Source: Novispirillum itersonii subsp. itersonii ATCC 12639
GTDB taxonomy: Bacteria; Pseudomonadota; Alphaproteobacteria; Rhodospirillales; Rhodospirillaceae
Assembly: GCF_000381985.1 (NCBI RefSeq)
Contig: NZ_KB907337.1
Span: forward strand, 571,697 to 635,696
Length of the DNA stretch: 64,000 nucleotides
Reading direction: 5' to 3'
The notes under the pieces were generated by a model, which did not search any database, was not told where the DNA came from, and saw only the letters and a program-made list of their open reading frames with translations. Shown in pieces: positions 9,172 through 16,863 of this stretch (the first letter of the stretch is position 1; the number at the start of each line of letters is the position of its first letter). The position numbers were made by a program, and so were the translations under genes.

Positions 9172-10485
9172 TCAGGCGGTCAGCTTGGCAAGGGCCGCTT
9201 CGACCGACATCTCAACCTTTTCGCCGCTGCGGCGGTTCTTCAGTTCCACCACACCGGCGGCAACGCCCTTCGGCCCGACCACCAGCTGCCACGGCAGACC
9301 GATCAGGTCGGCGGTGGCAAACTTGGCCCCGGCCCGTTCATCGGCGCGGTCGTCATACAGCACTTCGACCCCGGCGGCTTCCAGCTTGGCGTACAGGTCT
9401 TCCGCAACGGCGTCAGTAGCGGCGTCGCCCGGCTTGATGTTGATCAGGCCGACCTTGAACGGGGCAACGCTTTCCGGCCAGATAATCCCGGCGTCGTCGT
9501 GGCTGGCCTCGATGATCGCGCCGACCAGACGCGACACGCCGATGCCGTAAGAGCCCATGTGCAGTTCCACATCCTGCCCGTCGGCACCGACCACCTTGCA
9601 GCCCATCGGCTTGGAGTACTTGGTGCCGAAATAGAAGATGTGGCCGACCTCGATCCCACGGGCGGAGACCAGATTATCCCCCAGCTCCGCTTCGTTCGAG
9701 GCGTCGTGCATTTCGTCGGTGGCGGCGTACAGGCTGGTCCAGTCGTCAACGATCGGCTGCAGGTCGCCATCGAAATCAACATTGGCCGGAACGGTCTTTT
9801 CCAGCATGCCCTTATGGACGAACACGCCGCTTTCGCCGGTTTCGGCCAGAATCAGGAACTCGTGGCTGAGATTGCCGCCGATCGGGCCGGTGGCGGCACG
9901 CATCGGAATCGCCTTCATCCCCAGACGGGCGAAGGTGTTCAGGTAGGCCACGAACATACGGTTATAAGCGCGGCGGGCCGAGGCTTCGTCCAGATCGAAG
10001 GAATAGGCATCCTTCATCAGGAATTCGCGGCCCCGCATCACGCCGAAGCGCGGGCGCACCTCGTCGCGGAACTTCCACTGAATCTGGTAAAGATTCTTCG
10101 GCAGATCCTTGTACGACTTGACCATCGACCGGAAGATATCGGTCACCACTTCCTCGTGGGTCGGGCCGTACAGCATGTCGCGGTCGTGGCGGTCAACGAT
10201 CCGCAGCATTTCCTTGCCGTAATCGTCATAACGGCCGGACTCTTTCCAGACTTCGGCGGTCTGGATGGTCGGCATCAGAATTTCGATGGCGCCGGAACGG
10301 TCCTGCTCTTCGCGCACGATCTGCTCGATCTTGCGCAGCACGCGGTACCCGATCGGCAGCCAGTTATAAATCCCGGCGGCATGCTGGCGGATCAGCCCGG
10401 CGCGCAGCATCAGGCGGTGCGAAACGATCTGCGCTTCCGACGGGGTTTCCTTCAGGACGGGCAGAAAATAACGGGACAGGCGCAT
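9172..10485 (-). CDS. proS: Prolyl-tRNA synthetase, compact alphaproteobacterial form
   Basis: Class II aminoacyl-tRNA synthetase that charges tRNA-Pro. At 437 residues it has the N-terminal [19 protein letters not shown], motif 1 around [13 protein letters not shown], motif 2 in [27 protein letters not shown] (broken by the usual loop), motif 3 [13 protein letters not shown] and a C-terminal anticodon-binding domain. It lacks the roughly 180-residue INS editing insertion of the E. coli enzyme (572 residues), a known feature of alphaproteobacterial ProRS. It is 106 bp upstream of lolC on the same strand. Confidence 0.95.
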   Translation of the reverse strand: MRLSRYFLPVLKETPSEAQIVSHRLMLRAGLIRQHAAGIYNWLPIGYRVLRKIEQIVREEQDRSGAIEILMPTIQTAEVWKESGRYDDYGKEMLRIVDRHDRDMLYGPTHEEVVTDIFRSMVKSYKDLPKNLYQIQWKFRDEVRPRFGVMRGREFLMKDAYSFDLDEASARRAYNRMFVAYLNTFARLGMKAIPMRAATGPIGGNLSHEFLILAETGESGVFVHKGMLEKTVPANVDFDGDLQPIVDDWTSLYAATDEMHDASNEAELGDNLVSARGIEVGHIFYFGTKYSKPMGCKVVGADGQDVELHMGSYGIGVSRLVGAIIEASHDDAGIIWPESVAPFKVGLINIKPGDAATDAVAEDLYAKLEAAGVEVLYDDRADERAGAKFATADLIGLPWQLVVGPKGVAAGVVELKNRRSGEKVEMSVEAALAKLTA

Positions 10486-10681
10486 GGAAAATCCTCTGAA
10501 CCACTCGGGACTGGCACTGTAAAAAGTCTGCGGACTTTACGGCAACGCAGGCGTGCTTGTCCAATGGACTATTTCACCGCCCACCGTCAGGCCCCACCGT
10601 GCAGTTACGGCTTGCGGGCCAGCCTGCGGCGTGCTGCGATGGGGGCCGGGACAACAGCTTCTTTCCGCACGGGTTTCTATC

Positions 10682-11152
10682 ATGACCGACACCGTCCACC
10701 TGCCCCGCCTTGCCCTTGTTCAGGCCGGGTGGTACCGCGATCTGCTCGACAACGCCCGCACCAGCTTTCTGGAAGAGATGGAGCGCAACGGCATTCCTGC
10801 CACCCGCATTGAGGTCATCGACGCCCCCGGCGCGTTCGAGATCCCGCTGCTGGTGAAGGAACTGGCCGTCACCCACCGTTACGACGGCATTGTCGCCCTG
10901 GGGATGATCATCGACGCCGGGGTCTACCGCCATGAGTTTGTCGCCCACGCCGTGATCGACGGCCTGATGCGGGTGCAGCTTGATACCGGTATCCCGGTAT
11001 TCTCGATGGTGCTGACGCCGCACCATATGCACGGGCATACCGATCATCTCGATTTCTTCGGCAATCATTTCCTGTCCAAGGGGGCAGAATGTGCCAGGGC
11101 CTGCCTGAAAACCCTGCAGACACTGCGGTCTATCCGCACCCCTGACCGCTGA
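10682..11152 (+). CDS. ribH: 6,7-dimethyl-8-ribityllumazine synthase, type II
   Basis: Condenses 5-amino-6-ribitylamino-uracil with 3,4-dihydroxy-2-butanone 4-phosphate, the penultimate step of riboflavin synthesis. The 156-residue protein has AGWYRDLLDNA (Trp in the substrate pocket), PGAFEIPLLVKELA, and HEFVAHAVIDGLMRVQLDTG with SMVLTPHH near the C-terminus, which is the RibH2 pattern of Brucella and rhizobia. I chose the ATG at 10682 (MTDTVHLPRLALV); the ribosome binding site is poor. It stands alone, divergent from proS, away from other rib genes, which is common for ribH2. Confidence 0.92.
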   Translation: MTDTVHLPRLALVQAGWYRDLLDNARTSFLEEMERNGIPATRIEVIDAPGAFEIPLLVKELAVTHRYDGIVALGMIIDAGVYRHEFVAHAVIDGLMRVQLDTGIPVFSMVLTPHHMHGHTDHLDFFGNHFLSKGAECARACLKTLQTLRSIRTPDR

Positions 11153-11238
11153 CGCGACGGGTCCGGAGCGGCGGCATAATCGCTTTTTCGCATTTTTGAT
11201 CCGTTCTTCTTTGCATCCTGCGACGCAAAAGCGGCAAC

Positions 11239-11266
11239 GCCCCCGGCCAGATCACCAGCCGGGGGC
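11239..11266 (+). terminator. Hairpin after ribH
   Basis: GCCCCCGGC (11239-11247) pairs with GCCGGGGGC (11258-11266), followed only by GTAATTGT, so it is a weak intrinsic terminator. Confidence 0.5.
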
Positions 11267-11320
11267 GTAATTGTCTGAAATGGCGTGTTTTACCGATGAT
11301 CCCTGAGGATCAGGGGAAAA

Positions 11321-11336
11321 TGGCACGGCCTTTGCT
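11321..11336 (+). promoter_or_regulatory. Sigma-54 (RpoN) promoter
   Basis: TGGCACGGCCTTTGCT matches the -24/-12 consensus TGGCAC-N5-TTGCW exactly, with the GG and GC dinucleotides correctly spaced. It ends 42 bp upstream of the STAS gene start, leaving a leader of about 30 nt. An enhancer-binding protein site upstream is not recognised. Confidence 0.85.
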
Positions 11337-11377
11337 TATCTCCGGTCATCTCTCCCGCCGACACCGGAGCCTTCCCC

Positions 11378-11731
11378 ATGCAGGTCTCTCTCCTCACCCG
11401 CCATGATGAAGTGATCGCCGTCCTCAACGGTGATCTGACCATGACCACGCTGGACGACGTCCTGCCGGTCTTCGTCGATATCTCCGATGCACCGGAACAG
11501 AATGTGTGCGTCGACCTCAGCGGCGTGCCGACCATCGACGCGGCGGCCATCGGCCTTCTGATCGCCCTTAATCAGCGCCTGCGCGCCGCCGGCCATGACC
11601 TGACCGTCTTCTGCCCGCCCGGCCAGCCGCGCGGCCTGATCGCCATGATCGGGCTGGATCAGGATGTGCGGGTGATTGACTGGTCAAACGGCGGCAGCAA
11701 CCCCGGGCAGCCCGGCGTTCTGTACCATTAA
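11378..11731 (+). CDS. STAS-domain protein (anti-anti-sigma-like) with Ala at the phospho-site
   Basis: The 117-residue protein is a single STAS domain, the fold of SpoIIAA-type anti-sigma-factor antagonists that partner-switch with HPK-like kinases. The core reads DLSGVPTIDAAAIGLLI, which aligns with the family DSSG(L/I)G loop; the phospho-accepting Ser/Thr is replaced by Ala (about residues 54-56). The protein should therefore be unable to be switched off by phosphorylation, or it works differently; this is inference. A near-perfect sigma-54 promoter lies directly upstream. No kinase or phosphatase partner gene is adjacent. It is convergent with the EamA gene, 18 bp away. Confidence 0.85.
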   Translation: MQVSLLTRHDEVIAVLNGDLTMTTLDDVLPVFVDISDAPEQNVCVDLSGVPTIDAAAIGLLIALNQRLRAAGHDLTVFCPPGQPRGLIAMIGLDQDVRVIDWSNGGSNPGQPGVLYH

Positions 11732-11749
11732 ACGGGGGAAAAGCCGCCG

Positions 11750-12697
11750 TCAGCGGCCTTCTGCCTTCTGCTGTTTCCCCCGGACCGCCGCCAGACCGAT
11801 CCCGGCAAAAATCAGCCCCATGCCGATAAAGTGATAGGCCTGAAGCGGCTCCCCCAACACCGGCACAGCGAGAACCGCTGTAAACACCGGAATCAGGTTG
11901 ACATAAAAGCCTGACAGATTGGCCCCAAGACGGACAATCCCCCGGTTCCACGCCAGAAAGGCGACGAGAGAGGCAAAAATGGCGGTGTAGGCGATCATCG
12001 ACAGCGCCTCCAGCGTCATCGGCACCTGTCCGCCGCCGGTGCCCAGATCCCACAGGTAGGCCCCGACCGCCACCCACAGGCCGGTCAGCATCTGCACCGT
12101 CAGAAACACCATCGGCGGCAGCCCCAGCGGCCGGGCCTTCATCCGTACTGAAAACACCGACCACGCCAGCACCGCCAGCAGCATCAACCCGTCCCCCCGG
12201 TGCAGATCAAGGGCGGTCAGCCGCGACAGATCGCCACGGGCCAGCACCACCGCCACCCCGAAGAACGATGCCGCCAGCCCGGCGACGCGCCAGACCGTCA
12301 GCGCCTCGCCCAGCAGAATGCGCGACAGCAGCAGGATCACCAGCGGCATCACCGCCCCGACCAGCGTGACATTCACCGCTGTCGAGGTCTGCAACGCCAT
12401 GTACAGCAGGGTATTGTAGGCCCCGACCGACAGCACGCCGAGCGAGATCAGGTGCAGGGCGTTGGCGCGGATCACCCCCCAGTGCGCCAGCGTGGAGCGC
12501 AGGGTGAACGGCAGCAGCAACAGCAGCGCAAAGCTCCAGCGCCAGAACGACAGGGCATAGGGCGACATCTGCGCCATTGCCAGCCGCCCGACCACGGCGT
12601 TGCCTGCCCACAGCAGCGGCGGAATCACCATCATCACCCACGGAGACGTCAGCAGACCCGCAGCCTGCGATGATGGGGGCGTCTGAGCAGCGGACAC
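11750..12697 (-). CDS. EamA family (DMT superfamily) transporter
   Basis: Inner-membrane drug/metabolite exporter of 315 residues with ten predicted membrane segments arranged as two EamA repeats (about 20-150 and 165-305); the substrate cannot be told. The first helix contains PPLLWAGNAVVGRL and the second repeat begins LMLLAVLAWSVFSVRMK. I chose the GTG at 12697 because AGGAGGG lies 8 bp upstream; the longer frame from 12775 has no such site. It is a stand-alone gene divergent from the HIT gene. Confidence 0.88.
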   Translation of the reverse strand: MSAAQTPPSSQAAGLLTSPWVMMVIPPLLWAGNAVVGRLAMAQMSPYALSFWRWSFALLLLLPFTLRSTLAHWGVIRANALHLISLGVLSVGAYNTLLYMALQTSTAVNVTLVGAVMPLVILLLSRILLGEALTVWRVAGLAASFFGVAVVLARGDLSRLTALDLHRGDGLMLLAVLAWSVFSVRMKARPLGLPPMVFLTVQMLTGLWVAVGAYLWDLGTGGGQVPMTLEALSMIAYTAIFASLVAFLAWNRGIVRLGANLSGFYVNLIPVFTAVLAVPVLGEPLQAYHFIGMGLIFAGIGLAAVRGKQQKAEGR

Positions 12698-12854
12698 GGG
12701 CCGTTCCCTCCTGTAAAGCAGCCGGGAGTCCGGCTTTCTGCTTTTTAAACAAGGTGCTGTAACAATCTTTTGCACACGGGCGGCAGATGCGCCAGCATGG
12801 GCGCACCCAACATAGGCAGCCTGCCTTTATAAGACCAGTTCAAAAGGACATCCG

Positions 12855-13277
12855 ATGGTCCCGCTTCATCCGCAGCTGGAAAAAGATACCGTCCCTGTTG
12901 CCGTCTGGCCGCTGTGCCGCGTTCTGCTGATGAACGACAGCACCTATCCGTGGCTGATTCTGGTCCCGCAGCGGGATGACCTGCGGGAAATGCACGACCT
13001 GCCCCCGCCGGACCGCAACCGCCTGATGCAGGAGATGGCGCTGGCCTCCAGCCTGCTGCAGGCGGCCACCGGGGCAGAAAAGATGAATGTCGCCGCCCTC
13101 GGCAATATGGTGCCGCAGCTGCACATTCATGTGATTGCCCGCTTCAGCACTGATCCGGCATGGCCGCGCCCGGTGTGGGGGGCCGTCCCGGCCACACCCT
13201 ATACGCCGGAAGCGCTGGAGGCGATGCTGACCCGGCTGCGCACCGCGCTGACCCCGCCGCGCCCGCCGCTGGCCTGA
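12855..13277 (+). CDS. HIT family protein
   Basis: Histidine-triad nucleotide hydrolase or transferase of 140 residues, cytoplasmic. The N-terminal half has the HIT fold text PWLILVPQRDDLREMHDL, and the motif near residue 96 reads MVPQLHIHVIARF, where the first triad His is Gln (Q-x-H-x-H). The nucleophilic middle His is kept. This QLHIH variant is common in alphaproteobacterial HIT proteins. AAAAGGA precedes the ATG at suitable spacing. The substrate is unknown. The next gene starts 49 bp downstream on the same strand. Confidence 0.85.
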   Translation: MVPLHPQLEKDTVPVAVWPLCRVLLMNDSTYPWLILVPQRDDLREMHDLPPPDRNRLMQEMALASSLLQAATGAEKMNVAALGNMVPQLHIHVIARFSTDPAWPRPVWGAVPATPYTPEALEAMLTRLRTALTPPRPPLA

Positions 13278-13326
13278 TCCCCCCGCCCCCAGCCTGTTTA
13301 CCGTGTTCCACCGGAGTTACCCCGGA

Positions 13327-13974
13327 ATGATCCGCCGTCTGTCAGGCCCTCTGCCTGCCGCCACCCTGCTGCTTGCCCTTGCCACTGCGGCCCCCGCCGC
13401 CGTGGCCGCACCGTTCGCTGACCCTTCTTACGGCTATACCCTGACCTACCCCGACGGCTGGCGGATGGAAAAGGCAGAAGGCTACACCCTGATTTTCCGC
13501 CCCCCCGCCGGAGAAGCCGAGGAAGTCACCTCAGTCAGCATCCAGAACCGCAAGGCCCCGGAGCCCCCGGCGAAAGCGGAAAAGGCCGATAAGGGGAAAA
13601 AGGATGCCAAACCGGCACCGACCCCATCCGGCACCGCAGCGCAGGAGATGGCTACCCGCTACGTCACCGAAATCCGTGGCGCGGCGCAGTCTGTGGTCAT
13701 TCAGCGCGAAGCCCCCTTCCGGTGGGAAAATGAAGACTCGGTCATCCTTGGCCGACAGGCGGTGGTCGATTTTATGCTGGATGGTGTGCCGCTGCGGCAA
13801 TGGGCGGTCTTTCTGCCCAACCCCGCCGCCCCGGTGATGCATGTCTGGATCATGACCGCACCGCAGGACACCTTCGACCGGACCCTGCCGGATGCCCGGA
13901 AAATTCTGGATACCCTGAAGGCGGCGACCCCGGCGAAAAAACCGGAACAAAATAAGGGGAAACCGGCAAAATAA
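13327..13974 (+). CDS. Secreted protein of unknown function
   Basis: 215 residues with a signal peptide (about 1-28, ending AAVAA). The mature part starts FADPSYGYTLTYPDGWRME, a pattern seen in PsbP/DcrB-like folds, followed by a Lys/Pro-rich insertion (about 80-105) and the second half of the domain (VVIQREAPFRWENEDSV...RQWAVFLPNPAAPVMHVWIMTAP). The tail is Lys-rich. I prefer the ATG at 13327, with GGAG 10 bp upstream, over a GTG at 13303. I do not recognise a specific function; the DcrB-like comparison is from the YxxxYPxGW start only. Confidence 0.7.
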   Translation: MIRRLSGPLPAATLLLALATAAPAAVAAPFADPSYGYTLTYPDGWRMEKAEGYTLIFRPPAGEAEEVTSVSIQNRKAPEPPAKAEKADKGKKDAKPAPTPSGTAAQEMATRYVTEIRGAAQSVVIQREAPFRWENEDSVILGRQAVVDFMLDGVPLRQWAVFLPNPAAPVMHVWIMTAPQDTFDRTLPDARKILDTLKAATPAKKPEQNKGKPAK

Positions 13975-14039
13975 GTGAACCGAAGGCGGTGAAATGCCGT
14001 AAAGCTTTGCCACATATGGCTGAAGCTTTTGGGTGATCC

Positions 14040-15488
14040 ATGACACAGTCCGCCCCCGCGCCGGTTTTGGTATGGTTCCGTTATGATCTGCGGCTGGATG
14101 ACCACCCGGCCCTCTGCGATGCTGCCGCCAAGGGGCCGGTGATCGGGCTGTTTGTCCTTGATCCCGCCCTTGACGGTCGCCCGCTGGGGGGGGCCGCCAG
14201 ATGGTGGCTGCACCACAGCCTGACCGCCCTTTCCGCCGCGCTGGCAGACCGTGGCATCCCCCTGCTGATGCGGGCCGGGGATGCTGCCACCGTGGTGGCG
14301 CAGGAAGCTGCGGCCGCCGGTGTGCAGGGCGTGGTGTGGAACCGGGGCAACACCCCGTGGCTGCGCCGCCTGGACCAGACGGCGGCAACCGCACTGGCCC
14401 GGCAGGGGACGCCTCACCGCATCACCGCCAGCGACCTGATGGTGGAACCCGAAGCGATCCGCACCGGCAGCGGTGGCGCCTTCAAGGTGTTCACCCCTTT
14501 CTGGAAAGCCCTGCAGGCCAGTCACCGCCCGGCAGCCCCACAGACAACACCGGACAGCCTGCGGGGCCCCGGCCTGCCCGGCGCCCCTGCCCCGGTGCCG
14601 CCAGCTCCGGTGCCACCGGCCCCAGTGCCATCAGATTGGGCCCTTCTGCCGACCAGACCGGACTGGGCAGGCGGCCTGCGCGCCACCTGGACCCCGGGGG
14701 AAGCCGGTGCCCATCAACGGCTGCATGATTTTCTGCAAAGCCGGGTCCTGACATACGGGGCCCGCCGCGATTTCCCGGCTGACCCCGCCACATCCCGCCT
14801 GTCACCCTTTCTGCGGTTCGGCGAGATTTCCGCCCGCCGCGTCTGGCAGGTGACCGAACACCTCAGCGGCGATTCCGGCCTGCCGTTCCTGCGGGAACTG
14901 GCATGGCGGGAATTTAACCATCACATCCTGTTTCAGGCCCCCGATCTGCACCTGCAGCCCCTGCGCCCGGAATTCCGGAACTTTCCGTGGCGGGAAGATC
15001 CCGCCGGTTTCGCCGTCTGGTGTCAGGGTAAAACCGGCTATCCGATCGTCGATGCCGGAATGCGGGAGCTGTGGCACACCGGCTGGATGCACAACCGCGT
15101 CCGCATGATCGTCGGGTCGTTTCTGGTCAAGGATCTGCTGGTCCCCTGGACGGCGGGGGAAGACTGGTTCTGGGATACGCTGGTAGATGCCTGCCCGGCC
15201 AACAATCCCGGCAACTGGCAGTGGGTCAGCGGCTGCGGCGCCGATGCCGCCCCTTACTTCCGGGTCTTCAATCCGGTGTTGCAGGGCGAGAAATTTGATC
15301 CCGACGGCGCCTATGTCCGCCGCTGGGTGCCGGAACTGGCCCGCAAACGGCAGGGCGTACACCGTCCGGCGGAAGACGGGGATCTGTTCCGCAGCCCGGC
15401 CTACCCGCCGCCCATGATTGACCACGGGCGGGCGCGGGATCGGGCACTGGCGGCCTTCGCCGCCCTGAAGGAGCAGGATACCCCGTGA
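14040..15488 (+). CDS. phrB: Deoxyribodipyrimidine photolyase (class I CPD photolyase)
   Basis: Light-driven FAD enzyme that splits cyclobutane pyrimidine dimers. The 482-residue protein has the N-terminal antenna domain (VLVWFRYDLRLDDHPAL) and a C-terminal FAD domain with LRELAWREFNHH, TGYPIVDAGMREL, NRVRMIVGSFLVKDL and DAAPYFRVFNPVLQGEKFD. It keeps the Trp residues in those motifs. An unusual linker near residue 183 repeats PAPVP three times between the two domains. The start at 14040 has only a weak GGGTGA upstream. It is 65 bp after the secreted protein gene. Confidence 0.95.
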   Translation: MTQSAPAPVLVWFRYDLRLDDHPALCDAAAKGPVIGLFVLDPALDGRPLGGAARWWLHHSLTALSAALADRGIPLLMRAGDAATVVAQEAAAAGVQGVVWNRGNTPWLRRLDQTAATALARQGTPHRITASDLMVEPEAIRTGSGGAFKVFTPFWKALQASHRPAAPQTTPDSLRGPGLPGAPAPVPPAPVPPAPVPSDWALLPTRPDWAGGLRATWTPGEAGAHQRLHDFLQSRVLTYGARRDFPADPATSRLSPFLRFGEISARRVWQVTEHLSGDSGLPFLRELAWREFNHHILFQAPDLHLQPLRPEFRNFPWREDPAGFAVWCQGKTGYPIVDAGMRELWHTGWMHNRVRMIVGSFLVKDLLVPWTAGEDWFWDTLVDACPANNPGNWQWVSGCGADAAPYFRVFNPVLQGEKFDPDGAYVRRWVPELARKRQGVHRPAEDGDLFRSPAYPPPMIDHGRARDRALAAFAALKEQDTP

Positions 15489-15649
15489 CCGCGACTCTGG
15501 AATAGAAGACCTGTGGAATAGGATACTCCCGCACATCACCCCAATACCGCATGCCTGAAGCCGGACGCCGATCACGGGATGGAAGAGATAGGGAATAATC
15601 GGGAAAAACAAGTACCTGAGTCAAACAGTCACCTTTTCTGTTTTCCTCC

Positions 15650-15677
15650 TTGACCTGTTTATAAACTTCCTTACATT
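15650..15677 (+). promoter_or_regulatory. Sigma-70-type promoter of a candidate small RNA
   Basis: TTGACC (15650-15655), 16-bp spacer, TACATT (15672-15677). No start codon with a ribosome binding site follows before the terminator at 15732. Confidence 0.6.
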
Positions 15678-15683
15678 TGAAGA

Positions 15684-15773
15684 AGACCAGAACATCACTG
15701 TGTCGACCCCTCCGTAAGACTCCTTCTCCGCAAAGCGGCAGCACGTTCCCCTCGGTGCTGCCGCTTTTGCTTT
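15684..15773 (+). ncRNA. Candidate trans-acting small RNA with CU-rich segments
   Basis: A roughly 90-nt transcript is implied by a good promoter ending at 15677 and an intrinsic terminator at 15732-15773. It contains no convincing open frame. The unpaired part carries ACCCCTCCG and ACTCCTTCTCCG, which are complementary to Shine-Dalgarno sequences, as in the CCUCC-loop sRNA families described in alphaproteobacteria. The assignment to a named family cannot be made from sequence alone. Confidence 0.5.
15732..15773 (+). terminator. Intrinsic terminator of the candidate small RNA
   Basis: AAAGCGGCAGCAC (15732-15744) pairs with GTGCTGCCGCTTT (15755-15767), followed by TGCTTT. It lies 244 bp beyond phrB, too far to be a typical phrB terminator. 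Confidence 0.75.
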
Positions 15774-15931
15774 GCCGTCAGACCTAATCCCACCGCTGCT
15801 TTTGGCGGAAATGCCCGAAATCTCTCTACGACCTCTGAGGATTATACCTTTGGGCGCTGGAAATCGCCTGCCTCTACCCCCATCCTGTTCTGGCGCGGGG
15901 ATGGGATCAGGGCAACTGAAGGACGCTGACC

Positions 15932-16120
15932 ATGAGCACCTATGTATTCCGCAAGATCGCTTCCGATACTGATCGCCCCTGGGCCGTTTACAAAATCGAC
16001 CCGACCGGGGAAAGCACGCTTGTGGAACGCTTTGAAAGCGCCCCGGAAGCCAAACGCTGGATCGACGTCCTGCGCTTCGATCAGGAAGAAGCGGTCGAGC
16101 GCGACGCACTGCCGTCGTGA
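15932..16120 (+). CDS. Small conserved-looking protein of unknown function
   Basis: 62 residues, starting MSTYVFRKIASDTDRPWAVY, acidic, no signal peptide or membrane segment. AAGGA lies upstream of the ATG and a terminator follows 46 bp after the stop, so it looks like a complete single-gene transcript. The composition (WAVYKIDPTGESTLVERF) is that of a small folded domain rather than a random frame. I do not recognise the family. Confidence 0.65.
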   Translation: MSTYVFRKIASDTDRPWAVYKIDPTGESTLVERFESAPEAKRWIDVLRFDQEEAVERDALPS

Positions 16121-16165
16121 CCGGCGGCGACACCACCGGGGCTGACACAGGATATCCGGCACACT

Positions 16166-16199
16166 AAAAAAGCCGCCATCTCAGGATGGCAGCTTTTTG
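16166..16199. terminator. Bidirectional intrinsic terminator
   Basis: AAAAAGC and CCATC pair with GATGG and GCTTTTT around a TCAG loop. It separates the 62-residue protein gene (plus) from gcrA (minus, stop at 16216). Confidence 0.8.
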
Positions 16200-16215
16200 T
16201 CGGTGACCGCTGGCC

Positions 16216-16653
16216 TTATGGCTTTACGGCGGCAGGGGCACTCTCCGCAGCGTCGTCATCCCGCGGCTGCTGCGGCTGCTGCTTGTTGTTGCTGCCCGCG
16301 CCGACATAGGCAACCGCAGCATGGGTTGCACAATAAGGCTTGCCCGGGATCGCCGGAGCCCCACAGAAGTGGAATCCCGGTTCGCGCGGGTCGCCGATCG
16401 GCCAGCGGCAGGTATTGGCCGACAGATCGACCAATGTTTTCATCTTCGGTTCCGGCTCTTTTACCGGGGCGGCAGCCTGACGCGGCTGCTTAGCCTTTTT
16501 AATCGGGGACGGGCGACCCTTCAGCCCCAGCCGGTGCGCTTTACCGACCACAGCGTTCTTGGAAACCCCAAGGCGCTTGCCGATCTCGCCGGTGGTCAAG
16601 CCCTCGGCCCACAAGACCTTTAGTTCCTCGATCCGCTCATCGGTCCAGACCAT
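16216..16653 (-). CDS. gcrA: Cell-cycle regulator GcrA
   Basis: Transcription co-activator that binds sigma-70 RNA polymerase and acts at promoters carrying GANTC sites methylated by CcrM. The 145-residue protein has the N-terminal HTH-like domain MVWTDERIEELKVLWAEGLT...GEIGKRLGVSKNAVVGKAHRLGL and the C-terminal sigma-interacting part with CRWPIGDPREPGFHFCG and KPYCATHAAVAY. A Gln/Asn-rich stretch precedes the acidic tail. I chose the ATG at 16653 (MVWTDE is the family N-terminus, GGAG upstream). Two GANTC sites lie in its own promoter region. Confidence 0.95.
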   Translation of the reverse strand: MVWTDERIEELKVLWAEGLTTGEIGKRLGVSKNAVVGKAHRLGLKGRPSPIKKAKQPRQAAAPVKEPEPKMKTLVDLSANTCRWPIGDPREPGFHFCGAPAIPGKPYCATHAAVAYVGAGSNNKQQPQQPRDDDAAESAPAAVKP

Positions 16654-16695
16654 GGTGACACTGCTCCAGAAAAAGACGCACCAATGCCAGAGCAT

Positions 16696-16734
16696 TATCT
16701 ACAGATCGAATCCCCTGTTGTCCATGCCGGAGTC
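16696..16734 (-). promoter_or_regulatory. gcrA promoter with two GANTC methylation sites
   Basis: On the minus strand: TGGACA (16724-16719), 17-bp spacer, TAGATA (16701-16696). GATTC at 16712-16708 lies inside the spacer and a second GANTC at 16734-16730 lies just upstream of the -35. Methylation by CcrM could thus feed back on gcrA; the regulatory effect is inferred. Confidence 0.5.
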
Positions 16735-16863
16735 GTGATCAGAGAGGGCATCGCCTGATTTTTGCCATATTCACGGCAGGGAAGACACAGACACCAGCCC
16801 CCTCGCCGGACACCGTCAGGCGGGGTGGCCGGTGTCTGCTGCTCGCTCCCGGTCGGTACACCT

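Noticed and set aside
10486-10681. FMN riboswitch before ribH
   Set aside because: Only a scattered GCTTGCGGGC-like piece in the wrong orientation; the conserved RFN core elements are not in order.
15621-16148. A 175-codon minus-strand frame
   Set aside because: It covers the candidate sRNA and the 62-residue gene in antisense; Arg/Pro/Ser-rich with no motif.
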